In this document: piece after piece, positions 39,299 to 48,512 of the stretch
How the letters are laid out: every line of letters begins with the position of its first letter
Numbering within the stretch: position 1 is the stretch's first letter
Source: Frankia casuarinae
GTDB taxonomy: Bacteria > Actinomycetota > Actinomycetes > Frankiales > Frankiaceae
DNA: 64,000 bases
Assembly (NCBI RefSeq): GCF_000013345.1
Contig: NC_007777.1
Location: 372,001-436,000 of the forward strand
Reading direction: 5' to 3'
Notes under the pieces: model-generated
What the model saw: the letters and a program-made list of their open reading frames with translations, nothing else
Databases searched by the model: none
Told to the model about the DNA's origin: nothing
Program-made: the position numbers and the translations under genes

Positions 39299-40174
39299 AT
39301 GACCGCCGACCCGGATCTTCGGATGAGCACCGCTCTCATCACCGGCGCATCCTCGGGCATCGGCGCGGCGTTCGCCGAGGCATACGCGGACCGTGGAGCC
39401 CGGCTCGTCCTCGTGGCGCCGTCCGAGCCGAGGCTGTGGATGGTCGCGGAGCGCCTCGGCGCCCGGTACGGCACCGAGGCGCACGTCATCGCGGTCGACC
39501 TCGCCGACGAGCGTGGTCCGGACCGCCTCGCCGAGGCGGTCGCCGAAGCGGGCCTGGAGGTCGACATCCTCGTCAACAACGCCGGGTTCGGGACACGCGG
39601 TCCCTACCACGAGCTGTCCGCCGACCGGGATCACCGTGAGGTGATGCTGAACGTGGTGGCTGTCGAACGGGTCGCGCACCTGTTCCTGCCGGGCATGGTG
39701 GCCCGGGGCCGCGGCACGGTCATCAACGTCTCCTCCACCTCGGGTTTCCAGGCCGTCCCGTACATGACCGTCTACGGGGCCTCGAAGGCCTTCGTCCTGT
39801 CGTTCTCGATCGGCCTGTGGGCCGAGTACCGCCGGCGGGGGGTGCGCGTCCTCGCGTTATGCCCCGGACCGACCGACACCGAGTTCTTCGAGGTGCTGGG
39901 AACCCGGATGTCCGCCGGTGGCCGGTTGCGGACCACGGACGAGGTGATCGCCACCGCGTTCCGTGCCCTCGACCGCGGCCAGCCGTACGTCATCGACGGA
40001 CGGCTGAACTACCTGACCTCCAACGCCTCCCGGCTGCTGCCGCGCGGACTGGTCGCGCGGATCACCGAACGGGTACTGCGCCCCGGCCGCTCGCGGCCGC
40101 CGGACCCGTCGATGTCAGTCCGCCGAGTTCGGCCACCAGCTCGTAGGAGCGGATCCGGTCCGCCAGCCGGGTGA
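39299..40174 (+). CDS. Short-chain dehydrogenase/reductase (ketoacyl-reductase-like)
   Basis: This is a 291-residue classical SDR with an ideal GGAGGAGC site. It has [20 protein letters not shown] (nucleotide loop), [14 protein letters not shown], catalytic Ser in [11 protein letters not shown] and [12 protein letters not shown] with Tyr/Lys, then [14 protein letters not shown]. It resembles DltE/YqjQ-type proteins that act on acyl or steroid-like substrates. The last 37 residues are Arg/Pro/Ser-rich and overlap, antisense, the final 113 bp of the luciferase-like gene, so this tail is probably a late acquisition through loss of an earlier stop. Confidence 0.92.
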   Translation: MTADPDLRMSTALITGASSGIGAAFAEAYADRGARLVLVAPSEPRLWMVAERLGARYGTEAHVIAVDLADERGPDRLAEAVAEAGLEVDILVNNAGFGTRGPYHELSADRDHREVMLNVVAVERVAHLFLPGMVARGRGTVINVSSTSGFQAVPYMTVYGASKAFVLSFSIGLWAEYRRRGVRVLALCPGPTDTEFFEVLGTRMSAGGRLRTTDEVIATAFRALDRGQPYVIDGRLNYLTSNASRLLPRGLVARITERVLRPGRSRPPDPSMSVRRVRPPARRSGSGPPAG

Positions 40175-41129
40175 CGTTGGTGACGACCATGACCTCGTCG
40201 GCACCCGTCTCGTCGAGCAGCGCGTCGATCCCCGCGCGAACCGTCACCGGGGAGCCGACGATGTGCGAGGCGGTGGCGGCCTCCGCGATCGACCGCTCCC
40301 GCGAGGTCCACGGGTAGGCGGCGGCCTCCTCTGGCGAAGGGAACACCCCGGGGCGGCCGCTACGCAGCCGCAGCATCGCCAGCCGCTGCGGTCCGGCCAG
40401 CCACTGCGCGTGCTCGTCGTCGGCGGCACAGAGCACCGCGGCGGCGACGATCGCATACGGTCGTTCCCGGCCGGGCGAGGGACGGAAGGACTTCCGGTAG
40501 AGCTCCAACGCCGGCACCGTGTTCACCGAGCTGAAATGGTGCGCGAACGCGAACGGCAGGCCGAGCATGCCGGCCACCTGGGCGCTGTAGCCACTCGATC
40601 CCAGCAACCAGATGGGCGGTACCTCGGCCCGCGGGAACGCGGTGACGCCGCGCCTCGGGTGCGAGTCGGGGAAATTCCCCCCGGCCAGAAAGGTCGTCAG
40701 TTCGGCGAGCTGCTCGGGGAAGTCGTCGATGGCCGACAGATCGCTGGTGCGGCGTAGAGCCCGGGCGGTCGCGGGATCGGTGCCGGGAGCACGGCCGACA
40801 CCCAGATCGATCCGTCCCGGGAAGAGGGTGCCCAACGTGCCGAACTGTTCGGCGATGGCGAGTGGCGCATGGTTGGGCAGCATCACCCCACCGGACCCCA
40901 CCCTGAGGGTGGTGGTGGCCGCGGCGACCTGACCGATGAGGATCGAGGTCGCCGAGCTCGCGATCCCCGGGATGCCATGATGCTCGGCCAACCAGTATCG
41001 GGTGTATCCGAGCCTTTCGGCATGTCGGGCGAGTTCGAGTGTCCCGTGGACCGCGTCGGTGGCGGGGACGCCGGTGCCCACCGGGACGAGATCCAACACG
41101 GACAGGGGGACAGGTCGGGCCGGGCTCAC
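40062..41129 (-). CDS. Luciferase-like monooxygenase (MsnO8-type LLM oxidoreductase)
   Basis: This is a 355-residue flavin-dependent enzyme of the bacterial luciferase superfamily, with [37 protein letters not shown] (flavin pocket) and [20 protein letters not shown], then [17 protein letters not shown] and [21 protein letters not shown]2 or F420 would be the cofactor; the MsnO8-like subgroup normally uses FMNH2. It ends the minus-strand block that begins near 53 kb. Its 3' end overlaps the convergent SDR by 113 bp. Confidence 0.93.
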   Translation of the reverse strand: MSPARPVPLSVLDLVPVGTGVPATDAVHGTLELARHAERLGYTRYWLAEHHGIPGIASSATSILIGQVAAATTTLRVGSGGVMLPNHAPLAIAEQFGTLGTLFPGRIDLGVGRAPGTDPATARALRRTSDLSAIDDFPEQLAELTTFLAGGNFPDSHPRRGVTAFPRAEVPPIWLLGSSGYSAQVAGMLGLPFAFAHHFSSVNTVPALELYRKSFRPSPGRERPYAIVAAAVLCAADDEHAQWLAGPQRLAMLRLRSGRPGVFPSPEEAAAYPWTSRERSIAEAATASHIVGSPVTVRAGIDALLDETGADEVMVVTNVTRLADRIRSYELVAELGGLTSTGPAAASGRGAVPVR

Positions 41130-41196
41130 GGCTGGTTACAACGAAGCATCCGGCCGCGCTCTTCCCGGGGTACTTCCCCGGGCACCCCGGGGGCCA

Positions 41197-41775
41197 TCAG
41201 CCGCCGACCGTCTCCATGTAGTCCTCGGCCACCTCGTCGAGATCGTCCGTCGGATAACCGAGGGCGACGCGCACCCGCCGCCGGCCGACCAGCAGGAGAT
41301 CGAGCATGAAGTCGGGGACCGTGGCGTGCTCGCAGCGGTGGTAGCCCATGGTGAACCAGGCGTGGGCGTCGGTGAGCAGACCGATTGACTCCAGGCTCTC
41401 GGCCACGGCCTCGTAGACGCCCGGATCGACCGACCGGGACGCCTTCAGCTCGGCCCGCAGCGCGGCCGCGTCGTCCTGCTGACCGTTGCGCAGCAGGCCG
41501 TCATGCAGCCAGACGCGGGGATCGACCGGGCACTTGCCGCCGTCCGCCACCGCCGCCCGGTAGCAGCGGATCGCCTCGTCCCAGTCGTCCGCGAGCCCGT
41601 ACTGGCTGCCCGCGTCGACCAGCAGGGATGCCCGGGTGACGCGTTCGCTGTGCGTCTCGCTCCGTTCGGCCAGGGCCTCCAGAGTGGCCGCCGCGCCGCG
41701 ATGGTCGCCGTTTCCCGCGGCCTTGAAGACGATCTCGTCTACGTCGTCATCCGAAAGGCCGTCATCCGAAAGCAT
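41197..41775 (-). CDS. TPR-like helical protein, function unknown
   Basis: This is a 192-residue acidic soluble protein made of paired helices: GDHRGAAATLEALAERSETH, DDWDEAIRCYRAAVADGG and WLHDGLLRNGQQDDAAALRA, which read as three or so tetratricopeptide-like repeats. The C-terminal part (AHAWFTMGYHRCEHATVP) recalls the actinobacterial group annotated as tetratricopeptide or SEC-C-related proteins, but no SEC-C motif is present. It lies between the luciferase-like gene and the envelope cluster on the same strand, with spacers of 67 and 105 bp. Confidence 0.75.
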   Translation of the reverse strand: MLSDDGLSDDDVDEIVFKAAGNGDHRGAAATLEALAERSETHSERVTRASLLVDAGSQYGLADDWDEAIRCYRAAVADGGKCPVDPRVWLHDGLLRNGQQDDAAALRAELKASRSVDPGVYEAVAESLESIGLLTDAHAWFTMGYHRCEHATVPDFMLDLLLVGRRRVRVALGYPTDDLDEVAEDYMETVGG

Positions 41776-41844
41776 GGGAATATTGTCACCCCCGGTTGTG
41801 GGGCCGGCACGCGGGCGGCGTGCTCTTCGATGGCGGTCTCATAT

Positions 41845-41882
41845 GGTACCCGTCAGCCGGATCGGTACCCGTCAGCCGGATC
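41845..41882. repeat. Two exact copies of a 19-bp unit downstream of the coiled-coil membrane gene
   Basis: ggtacccgtcagccggatc occurs twice in tandem, reaching the stop codon of the gene that ends at 41881. The unit length is not a multiple of three. Confidence 0.8.
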
Positions 41883-42957
41883 AGGATCGACGGGCCATCT
41901 TGAGGGTCTTCTCCAACTGCTCGCGGTCCACCTCGGCGACCCGGCCGTTCGTCGGGACGGTCGGGATGTGGCCACCGCCGAGGACGAGGTCGGTGGTGTG
42001 CCGCAGGCCCATGTCCTTCTGCTCCACGTCAAGGATGGCCTCCTCGACCCGGTAGAGCTTCTCGATCCTGGAGACCTTCGCCTCGACCTGGGCCGCGACG
42101 ATGCGCAGCCGCCGTTCGGCCTTGGCCAGCCGCCGTTCGAGCCGACGGTCGACGATGTTGGGCATCGGCTCGTCCCGTTCCGTCGGGTCGTGCAGGTAGA
42201 GCTCGACCGCGACGGCGACCAGCGGGATCAACGCCTGGAACACGATCACCGCGCCGCCGGTGCTCTCGCTGGCCGATCCCTGGGTGCGCACCAGCACTCC
42301 GGCGATGGACAGCAGCAGGAAGATCGCGGTGGTGAGGGTCAAGGCCAGCGGCGACGACTTCGACTCCACCAGCTGCTCGCGGATCTCCGGATCGATCTTG
42401 AACCGGCCCGCGTCGGCGTCGGCGAGCATCTGCTTCTGGGCCCGTGCGAGGATCGACGCCTTGATGCCGTGGGCGAGCGCCACCCCGGCGATGAACACGG
42501 CGACCCCCAGCAGGCCGCCCAGCCACCATTCGGGCCCGTACCCGCCGACGTCAGCGAGGACGGCGTAGGACTGGGCGAAGACGTAGAAGTCCAGCGCCGC
42601 GAGCACCGTCAGCACCGCGGCCCGGGCCGGGCCCGCCAGTGCCATCTGCGGGATGCGTTCCTGCACCCCGACGCTGCGCCACAGCCGGCCCTGCTCGACC
42701 TTGTTCTTGATCAGCTCGGTCCGCCGCTCTCGGCGTTCGGCCCGGGAGTCGATCTCCATCCGGAGCTCGGCGATCAGCTCTTCCAGGGTCCGTCCGTCGG
42801 CCCGGACCGCGGCGCGGACCTCCTGGACCTCCGCGTCCTCGAGGCTCTTGAGGACCTTCGGGCGGGTCTCGGCGCCCGCCAGCGCAATGTCGGCGTCTCC
42901 CACCCGGCGGATGAGCTGCTTGGCCAGACGCCCTGGCTGGTTTCCCCTACGCAGCAC
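41881..42957 (-). CDS. Membrane protein with flanking coiled-coil regions, function unknown
   Basis: This is a 358-residue protein (GTG start). The N-terminal 100 residues are charged and helical (LEDAEVQEVRAAVRADGRTL, ELIAELRMEIDSRAERRERR). Four membrane helices follow: LTVLAALDFYVFAQSYAVLA, WWLGGLLGVAVFIAGVALAH, LTLTTAIFLLLSIAGVLV, and VIVFQALIPLVAVAVELYLH. The C-terminal part is again a long charged helix (RRLERRLAKAERRLRIVAAQ). No family is recognised. It is co-oriented with the small membrane protein, VWA-like lipoprotein and OmpA lipoprotein upstream, suggesting an envelope complex. The coiled coils would face the cytoplasm. Confidence 0.8.
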   Translation of the reverse strand: MLRRGNQPGRLAKQLIRRVGDADIALAGAETRPKVLKSLEDAEVQEVRAAVRADGRTLEELIAELRMEIDSRAERRERRTELIKNKVEQGRLWRSVGVQERIPQMALAGPARAAVLTVLAALDFYVFAQSYAVLADVGGYGPEWWLGGLLGVAVFIAGVALAHGIKASILARAQKQMLADADAGRFKIDPEIREQLVESKSSPLALTLTTAIFLLLSIAGVLVRTQGSASESTGGAVIVFQALIPLVAVAVELYLHDPTERDEPMPNIVDRRLERRLAKAERRLRIVAAQVEAKVSRIEKLYRVEEAILDVEQKDMGLRHTTDLVLGGGHIPTVPTNGRVAEVDREQLEKTLKMARRS

Positions 42958-43092
42958 CTTGGAGGTTCCTACTTTCCGATCTCGGTCCTTCCGGGTTCGA
43001 CCGGACGGGTTCGACGGGACATTCGACGAGAGGTTCCACGGAGCTGTCGGCCTCGTCGGCTGCTGGTCGGTGTGGTTGGCGTGGTCGGCCGG

Positions 43093-43578
43093 TCAGTCGA
43101 TCGGACGGGCGAAGGTGCCGCCGACGAAGCAGAGCATGGCGCAGACGATGCCGAGCACCGAGGCGACCATCGCCTCGCGCGCACCCTGGGCCTCGTCACC
43201 GGAGAAGACCATGGTCAGTACGAGCGTGCCGACCCCGACGACCGCACCGACGGCCCCCAGCAGGAACCGTCGCTGGATGGTCTCCCGCGGCGGCAGCCTG
43301 GACAGCGCGTCGATCGGGGCGATCCGGCCGGCCCGGGCCTGGTTGCCCACACGGCGGCGGATGTCGCGCAGTCGGAAGGTGTTCCCGGTGATGAAGAAGC
43401 TGAGCGCGGTCACGATCATCGAGCCGGTGACGGAGACCTTCGCGAACGGCGACGACAGGGTCAGCCAGACCCAGATCTCCAGCACCGCGAGCATGAGCAG
43501 ACAGCTGGTGATCACGACCGTCGAGCGCATGAGGGCCGGGCTGAAATGCTGCTCCTCGGGCTCGTGAAGAACACCCAT
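43093..43578 (-). CDS. Small four-helix membrane protein, function unknown
   Basis: This is a 161-residue protein. ATG 43578 has GGAGG six bases before it; the frame is open to 43839, but the extension overlaps the preceding gene and reads as low complexity. Four hydrophobic helices occur as two pairs (STVVITSCLLMLAVLEIWVW, GSMIVTALSFFITG; RFLLGAVGAVVGVGTLVLTM, SVLGIVCAMLCFVGGTFA), joined by a basic loop (RLRDIRRRVGNQARAGRIAP). It is not recognised. It belongs to the OmpA/VWA cluster by strand and spacing. Confidence 0.75.
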   Translation of the reverse strand: MGVLHEPEEQHFSPALMRSTVVITSCLLMLAVLEIWVWLTLSSPFAKVSVTGSMIVTALSFFITGNTFRLRDIRRRVGNQARAGRIAPIDALSRLPPRETIQRRFLLGAVGAVVGVGTLVLTMVFSGDEAQGAREAMVASVLGIVCAMLCFVGGTFARPID

Positions 43579-43825
43579 GGGTCGCCTCCTTGCGTGGGTT
43601 TCCACCGGTGCTGTCGCGATCATCAGTGGCTCGGACGTGTCGGCGTGGTGCGCGCCGCGGCGGATGCGGACGGGGTGTTCCGGGATCTCGGGTGCTCCGG
43701 CGACGGTCGCGGCCGGACTTGAGGTGGCGGTGAGAGTGGTCAGTGCAGTGCCGCTTTCGATGGGGCCGGGCTGGTCGGGGGCATGAGGATGATGACGCCG
43801 GGTGTCCGGCCGGGGCGGGGCCGTC

Positions 43826-44725
43826 CTAGCTGCAGTCACTGCTGATCCGTCGGCACAGCTCGCCCTTGAGGTAACGGGCGAGGTCCTGCTGCGGGCGGTC
43901 CGCTGATCCCTCGTTGACGCCGATGAAACGCACCCTGTCGTTTCCGACGGAGGTGATCTGCCGCGTCTCGAAGCACCGTTTGACCAGTGCCTCGGCGATC
44001 GACACGGAGGCCTTCTTACCGTCGACGTTGAGGCAGTCGGACTCCTGGCCGGTCCCCAGGAGGTCCGTCCAGACCAGCACGGTCACCTCGTTGACCTTCA
44101 CATCGGGCGTGGAACGGACGGCGTTGATCTCGTCGTTGATGCCGGCGAGCAGGCCCGTCACGCTGCCCTTCGGGCTGACCCGCTCGGTTTGGACGATGTG
44201 GTCGATCTCCTGACTGAGCACCTTCGACGCGGCGAGCCGGTCCTTCTCCTCGCGTCGGTCGTTGTTCCGAGTGATCTGGAACATCCGGTCACCGTGGAAG
44301 CAGTCCGAGTAGGTCATCGGGCCGCCGCCGCTGGCGACCAGCCGGATGTACTCGCCGTTCTTCAGCGCGGTGTCGAGATAGGGCTGGGTCCGGGCGGTCA
44401 CCCGCCCGGCCGTCTCGGGCGAGTTGTCGGACAGGTCGAGAAGGATCAGTAGCAGGGGTGCGCCGTTGTCCGGGGCCTTCTCCTGGTATCGGGTGCAGTC
44501 CAACGGAGCGGAGGCGTCGGCCCTGCCCAGCAGACCGCCGGTGTTGCAGGCGGTGAGCATCGGCATCGCGAGCAGCGTCGCCGCGACCAGACCGGCGAGC
44601 CGCCTGCGCCGGGCCCGTCGCCGCGGCCCGGCAACCATCAGATCGTCCTCGGTGGCATCCTCGGCCGCCACCGTGGGAGCGACGGGAACAGCGACGGGAA
44701 CAGCGACGGGAACATTGCTCGTCAT
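43826..44725 (-). CDS. Lipoprotein with a degenerate VWA-like domain
   Basis: This is a 299-residue protein starting inside the OmpA stop (ATGA overlap). The N-terminal cytoplasmic stretch includes a VAVP repeat from a 12-bp unit. The export signal ends in a lipobox (LAMPMLTACNTGG) with Cys at residue 60. The mature part has a Rossmann/VWA layout: first strand LLLILLDLSDNSPE (Asp-x-Ser-x-x-Ser in place of DxSxS), SVTGLLAGINDEINAV and VLVWTDLLGTGQES, so the MIDAS is partly kept. Six or so Cys suggest disulfides. Together with the OmpA-like lipoprotein it forms an extracytoplasmic pair. Function is unknown. Confidence 0.75.
   Translation of the reverse strand: MTSNVPVAVPVAVPVAPTVAAEDATEDDLMVAGPRRRARRRRLAGLVAATLLAMPMLTACNTGGLLGRADASAPLDCTRYQEKAPDNGAPLLLILLDLSDNSPETAGRVTARTQPYLDTALKNGEYIRLVASGGGPMTYSDCFHGDRMFQITRNNDRREEKDRLAASKVLSQEIDHIVQTERVSPKGSVTGLLAGINDEINAVRSTPDVKVNEVTVLVWTDLLGTGQESDCLNVDGKKASVSIAEALVKRCFETRQITSVGNDRVRFIGVNEGSADRPQQDLARYLKGELCRRISSDCS
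44679..44714. repeat. In-frame 12-bp repeat at the lipoprotein N-terminus
   Basis: Three copies of gcgacgggaaca encode VAVP units just after the start of the VWA-like lipoprotein. Confidence 0.8.
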
Positions 44726-45285
44726 CGCAGCACGATCTCCACTCGGCGCCGGCTCGCGTCGGCGACGCCGTCCTGCGCGCCTTCCTCGCCCTTGCCCTCG
44801 ACCTCCAGCACCGAGCCGGGGATGCCCTGAGTAGCAAGCCACGACTCGACCGCCTTGGCGCGATCCTGCGACAGCCGCAGGTTGTCCTCGGTCCGACCCA
44901 GCCCATCGCTGTACCCGATGACCGCGATGTGGCCGGGGTGTTCACGGATCGACGGCAGAATCTGCCCCAACGCGGTCACGGCCTCCCTCCGGAGCTCACT
45001 GCTGTTCGAGTCGAACAGGTAGTCAGCGCTGACCGTCGTCACCTGGCTGCCGTCCGGCTGGGTGATGAACTTGCTCAACGGTGGCAACGGATCAGCCGCG
45101 ACGGCAGGCGCGATCCGGGTAGCCCGTGGCGCCGGAGTGAACGAGGCGGTGTCGCCGCCGCTGGAGGAGCACCCGGCCACGAGCCCCAGCGCCGCTGTCA
45201 TGACCACGCCCGCGCACGTGCGGACGGCCGGATTGCCGCGTCGCCTGAACGTGGCATCTCCGGGTGTGGAGTGAGCGTGATACAC
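44722..45285 (-). CDS. OmpA-family (peptidoglycan-binding) lipoprotein
   Basis: This is a 187-residue lipoprotein from a GTG start with GGGG upstream. The signal peptide has lipobox LVAGCSSSGG (Cys 39). The C-terminal 110 residues are an OmpA-like domain: DYLFDSNSSELRREAVTALG, HPGHIAVIGYSDGLGRTEDN and LSQDRAKAVESWLATQGI, with DASRRRVEIVLR at the end. The Asp and Arg used to hold diaminopimelate are present. Such domains anchor membrane complexes to peptidoglycan. It is the first gene of the small cluster OmpA - VWA-like lipoprotein - two membrane proteins - TPR-like protein. Confidence 0.92.
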   Translation of the reverse strand: MYHAHSTPGDATFRRRGNPAVRTCAGVVMTAALGLVAGCSSSGGDTASFTPAPRATRIAPAVAADPLPPLSKFITQPDGSQVTTVSADYLFDSNSSELRREAVTALGQILPSIREHPGHIAVIGYSDGLGRTEDNLRLSQDRAKAVESWLATQGIPGSVLEVEGKGEEGAQDGVADASRRRVEIVLR

Positions 45286-45341
45286 GGTCTGCCCCTAACG
45301 GCGAATCCGGGGCTCACCATAACGGGGGGGATCGGGCCGTC

Positions 45342-46430
45342 TCACCGCACCCTGGGGCGTTGTTCGCATAGTGTGTCAGCCCGTCGCGGCGTTGAGTCGG
45401 TGGCCTGGTACGCGCCGCATCCATGCTGATCGGCACCCGAGGCCCCGGAAGGGAGCTGGGTTACGAAGATCGAGGTGGAGGGGACGTATCCGCCCCGGAT
45501 CGGTCCCCATTGCCCCCAGGCCCGCTCCTGGCCAGGAGGCCATTCCGGCTCGATGACGTCGAGCAGGATCAATCCCGCGGCGACGATCTCGCGGACCCGG
45601 TCGCCCATTGTGCGGTGCGTCTCGGTGTAGATCGCGCTGCCCTGCTCGTCATGCTCGGTGTAGGCGCGTCGGTCGAAGTAGCTGTGGAAGACCCGCAGGC
45701 CGTTCTCGTCCGGGTCATCCGGCAGGCACCAGACGAACGGATGGGTCGTGGAGAACACCCAGCGGCCGCCCGGCCGCAGCACCCGGGCGATCTCCCGCAT
45801 CACGGTGCCACTGTCGGCGACGAACGGGACCGCGCCGAACGCCGAGCAGGCCACGTCCACGCTGGCGGCCGCGAACGGGAGCGCCGTGGCGTCCGCCTGG
45901 ACGAGCGGCACATCGATACCGGTGCGGATCCCGAGCGCGCGGGCCTGGTCCAGCTGTCCGCCGGACAGGTCGAATCCCACCACCCGGGCGCCCTGCCCGC
46001 GCAGCCAGCGGGCGCACTGCGCGCCGCCGCAGCCGACTTCCAGGACCACCTTGCCGGCGACGTCGCCGAGCAACCCGATCTCGGACTCCCGCAGTCCCTC
46101 CGGGCACCAGCAGAAGTCGCTGTCGCCGAGGAACGCGCCGTGCTCCGACTGGTAGTCCGCCGCGGCATCGTCCCAGTAGAAGCGGCTCGCCCGGCGGGCC
46201 GTGTCCGGGTCGATGTCACGGTAGCCGTAGGCCGGCAGCGGCGCGGAACCGTCCTGATCGGTGTGGCTTGGGCCGGTGTGGCTTGGGCCGGTGTGGCTTG
46301 GGCCGGTGTGGCTTGGGCCGGTGTGGCTCGGACTGGTGCGGTCGGTCGGGCCGGTGGTGCCGATGCTGTCGATTGTGCCGGTGCTGTCGGCGATGTTGTC
46401 TGGACTTTCCACGGTGACCCATGCTGGCAT
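45342..46430 (-). CDS. Class I SAM-dependent methyltransferase
   Basis: This is a 362-residue protein. The first 65 residues are disordered and contain five SHTGP units. The catalytic domain has motif I VVLEVGCGGAQCARWLRGQG, acidic strand VVGFDLSGGQLDQA, VPLVQADATALPFAAASVDV and post-motif RVLRPGGRWVFSTTHPF. RFYWDDAAADYQSEHG before motif I is typical of actinobacterial methyltransferases with a preceding helical cap. The target is unknown. It lies between the kinase-Fn3 gene and the OmpA gene, same strand, with spacers of 56 bp on each side. Confidence 0.9.
   Translation of the reverse strand: MPAWVTVESPDNIADSTGTIDSIGTTGPTDRTSPSHTGPSHTGPSHTGPSHTGPSHTDQDGSAPLPAYGYRDIDPDTARRASRFYWDDAAADYQSEHGAFLGDSDFCWCPEGLRESEIGLLGDVAGKVVLEVGCGGAQCARWLRGQGARVVGFDLSGGQLDQARALGIRTGIDVPLVQADATALPFAAASVDVACSAFGAVPFVADSGTVMREIARVLRPGGRWVFSTTHPFVWCLPDDPDENGLRVFHSYFDRRAYTEHDEQGSAIYTETHRTMGDRVREIVAAGLILLDVIEPEWPPGQERAWGQWGPIRGGYVPSTSIFVTQLPSGASGADQHGCGAYQATDSTPRRADTLCEQRPRVR
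46261..46335. repeat. In-frame 15-bp minisatellite (five copies) in the methyltransferase N-terminus
   Basis: Four perfect copies of gtgtggcttgggccg and one diverged copy encode repeated Ser-His-Thr-Gly-Pro on the minus strand, before the catalytic domain. Confidence 0.95.
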
Positions 46431-46486
46431 CCGGACCCGCGGCCACTCCGCTCGGGATGGGCGTTCAGGTCACGACCGGGGCCTGT

Positions 46487-48382
46487 TTACGGAGCGTGAT
46501 GGGTGACGGCCGCGCCGATCACCGCGCGGTCCTCGGTGATGGTGACCGGCGTGTACACCACCACGCCGGCGGGATTGCGGTCGACGAGACGTCCGCGGCG
46601 GCTCTCCCCGACAAGACGGGCCCGGCCCTCCAGCGACCCCACGCCCACCTCGTGGTCGGCCGGGCCGAACGGGCCGGTACCGACCAGCCCGGCCTGCTCG
46701 GGAACCTCGGTCACGTAGATCCGCACGATCGCTCCGGGCACGGTCGTCCAGCGCAGGACGGTGCCGCCCAGGGTGGAACGGGCCTCCAGATCCACCACCG
46801 CGCGCGGCCGTGCGACGACCCGCACCAGTACCTCCGCGGCACCCGACGGGGCGACGAGACTATCCGAGGCGTCCGCTCCGGCGACCCACACCTGGTAGCG
46901 GTAGATCGCGCCGGGCGCGGTGTCCTGGTCGAGGAAATAGCCGTCGGATCCGCGGAACCGGCGCTTCGCGCCCGACAGCGGGGAGGTCTCGGCGAAGGTC
47001 CGTTCGATGACGATGCAGCCCTGCCCCGGAACCGGTCGCCAGGACAGCGCGACCGCGTCGTCGATCATGCTCGCCCGCAGCGCCGTGACGGGCGGGAAGA
47101 GCGTGCGGGTCGGGGTGCGGACCGGTACGGACCGCAGCTGGCCGGATTCGCCGGACACCGTGGTGACCACCTCGTGCCAGTGCGGGACGCCCCTGGGCAC
47201 GCCGGCGTCGAACAGCTCGGTGGCCGTGGTGATGCCCAGGCTGCGTTCGCGGCGGCCGCCGGGGGCCGTGGGGTCGACAAGAACACGCGACACCCGGTAG
47301 GAGGCGCCCTGCGTGGTCGATGGTTCCCATCGGAGCAGGACCGCGCCGTCCTGCTCCACCGCGGTGAGCTCCGTCGGGGCGGCAGGACGGCCGGTCTGCG
47401 GCGCGCCGGGATCGACGTGTCCGCTGGGCGCCTGGCTGGGCGCCTGGCCGGGCACCTGGCTGGGCGCCTGGCCGGGCACCTGGCTGGGCGCCGCTCTGGC
47501 GGTGGGCCCTGGATGCCAGGACAGCTCGTCAACGTGGGCCGCCCGACGCGGCGGATCGGCCTGGGCCGCCCGGGCGAGCAGCTCGTGCGCCCGGGCCGGG
47601 GTCATCCGCCGGCCGGGGTCCTTCTCCAACAGGCCGTCGAGCACCGCGGCCAGCTCGCCGGCCCGGTGCGCCTGGGCGGGCGGCTGCAGCAGGATGGCCG
47701 CGAGCATCGCGCCGAACGTGTCCCGCTCGAACGGCGGCCGGCCCTCGACGGCGAAGTACAGCGTGCCGCCCAGGCTGAACAGGTCCGCCTCGAAGGTGGC
47801 GGGCTGGTTGTTCAGCCGCTCCGGCGCCATGTAGAGGGGGGTCCCGAGGACACCGGTGACGGTGAGGGTCGGGTCGCCGTCGCCGGTGGCGATGCCGAAG
47901 TCGGTGAGCACGACCCGTCCATCGGTCCCGATCAGGACGTTCGACGGCTTGACGTCACGGTGAACGATGCCATGCGCCCGTGCCGCGACGAGGGCATCGA
48001 GCACCGCGGTCCCGATCCGGGCGACCTCGGCAACGGGCAGGGGCCCGTCGGACCGGACCACCTCGAACAGGGACCGGGACGGCACGAGCTCCATCACGAT
48101 CCAGGGCAGGCCGTTTTCCAGGAGCACGTCGAGGATGGTGACGACATGCGGATGGCCGCGAAGCTTGGCCGCATGGCGCGCCTCCCGCAGGGCGCGTTCG
48201 ACCCGGTCTGCGCGTTCGGCCTCGGCGACTCCGCCGGCGAACTCGATCTCCTTGAGGGCCGCCTCGGTCTCCAGCACGGAGTCGAAGGCACGCCACACCG
48301 TCCCCATCGCACCCGCACCCAGCCGCGCGACGAGTCGGTATCGGCCCGCCACCATACGGTTGCCTACCGGAACGGTAGCCAC
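46487..48382 (-). CDS. Soluble Ser/Thr protein kinase with C-terminal fibronectin type III modules
   Basis: This is a 631-residue protein. GTG 48382 follows AGGGGG; the frame upstream is open but unlike a kinase. Kinase domain at about residues 10-270: RYRLVARLGAGAMGTVWRAF, catalytic GIVHRDVKPSNVLIG, metal-binding LTDFGIATGDGD, and TPLYMAPERL. A linker of Ala/Pro/Ser/Gln octapeptide repeats follows. Three or so Fn3-like beta domains come next (AVLLRWEPSTTQGASYRVSR; DAVALSWRPVPGQGCIVIER; TVLRWTTVPGAIVRIYVTEV). I see no membrane helix, so the Fn3 part would stay in the cytoplasm, which differs from PknB-type receptors. The C-terminus ends in VVYTPVTITEDRAVIGAAV. Confidence 0.92.
   Translation of the reverse strand: MATVPVGNRMVAGRYRLVARLGAGAMGTVWRAFDSVLETEAALKEIEFAGGVAEAERADRVERALREARHAAKLRGHPHVVTILDVLLENGLPWIVMELVPSRSLFEVVRSDGPLPVAEVARIGTAVLDALVAARAHGIVHRDVKPSNVLIGTDGRVVLTDFGIATGDGDPTLTVTGVLGTPLYMAPERLNNQPATFEADLFSLGGTLYFAVEGRPPFERDTFGAMLAAILLQPPAQAHRAGELAAVLDGLLEKDPGRRMTPARAHELLARAAQADPPRRAAHVDELSWHPGPTARAAPSQVPGQAPSQVPGQAPSQAPSGHVDPGAPQTGRPAAPTELTAVEQDGAVLLRWEPSTTQGASYRVSRVLVDPTAPGGRRERSLGITTATELFDAGVPRGVPHWHEVVTTVSGESGQLRSVPVRTPTRTLFPPVTALRASMIDDAVALSWRPVPGQGCIVIERTFAETSPLSGAKRRFRGSDGYFLDQDTAPGAIYRYQVWVAGADASDSLVAPSGAAEVLVRVVARPRAVVDLEARSTLGGTVLRWTTVPGAIVRIYVTEVPEQAGLVGTGPFGPADHEVGVGSLEGRARLVGESRRGRLVDRNPAGVVVYTPVTITEDRAVIGAAVTHHAP
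47422..47492. repeat. In-frame 24-bp minisatellite in the kinase-Fn3 linker
   Basis: About three copies of a 24-bp unit whose halves are themselves similar (cctggctgggcg and cctggccgggca) encode APSQVPGQ octapeptides between kinase and Fn3 domains. Confidence 0.9.
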
Positions 48383-48512
48383 GACACCCCCTTGGCTTCC
48401 TCCATTGTCGCAGGACAGCTTCCCAGGTGGACGGAAATATCGAGACGCTGCCGAGCAGCCCGCTCGCCGGGGTCGGGTCGGGTGACCCCGGGCTGGGCCG
48501 GGGTTGGGTCGG

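Noticed and set aside
41503-43722. 739-codon plus-strand frame across the OmpA/VWA cluster
   Set aside because: It crosses three well-supported minus-strand genes and lacks family motifs.
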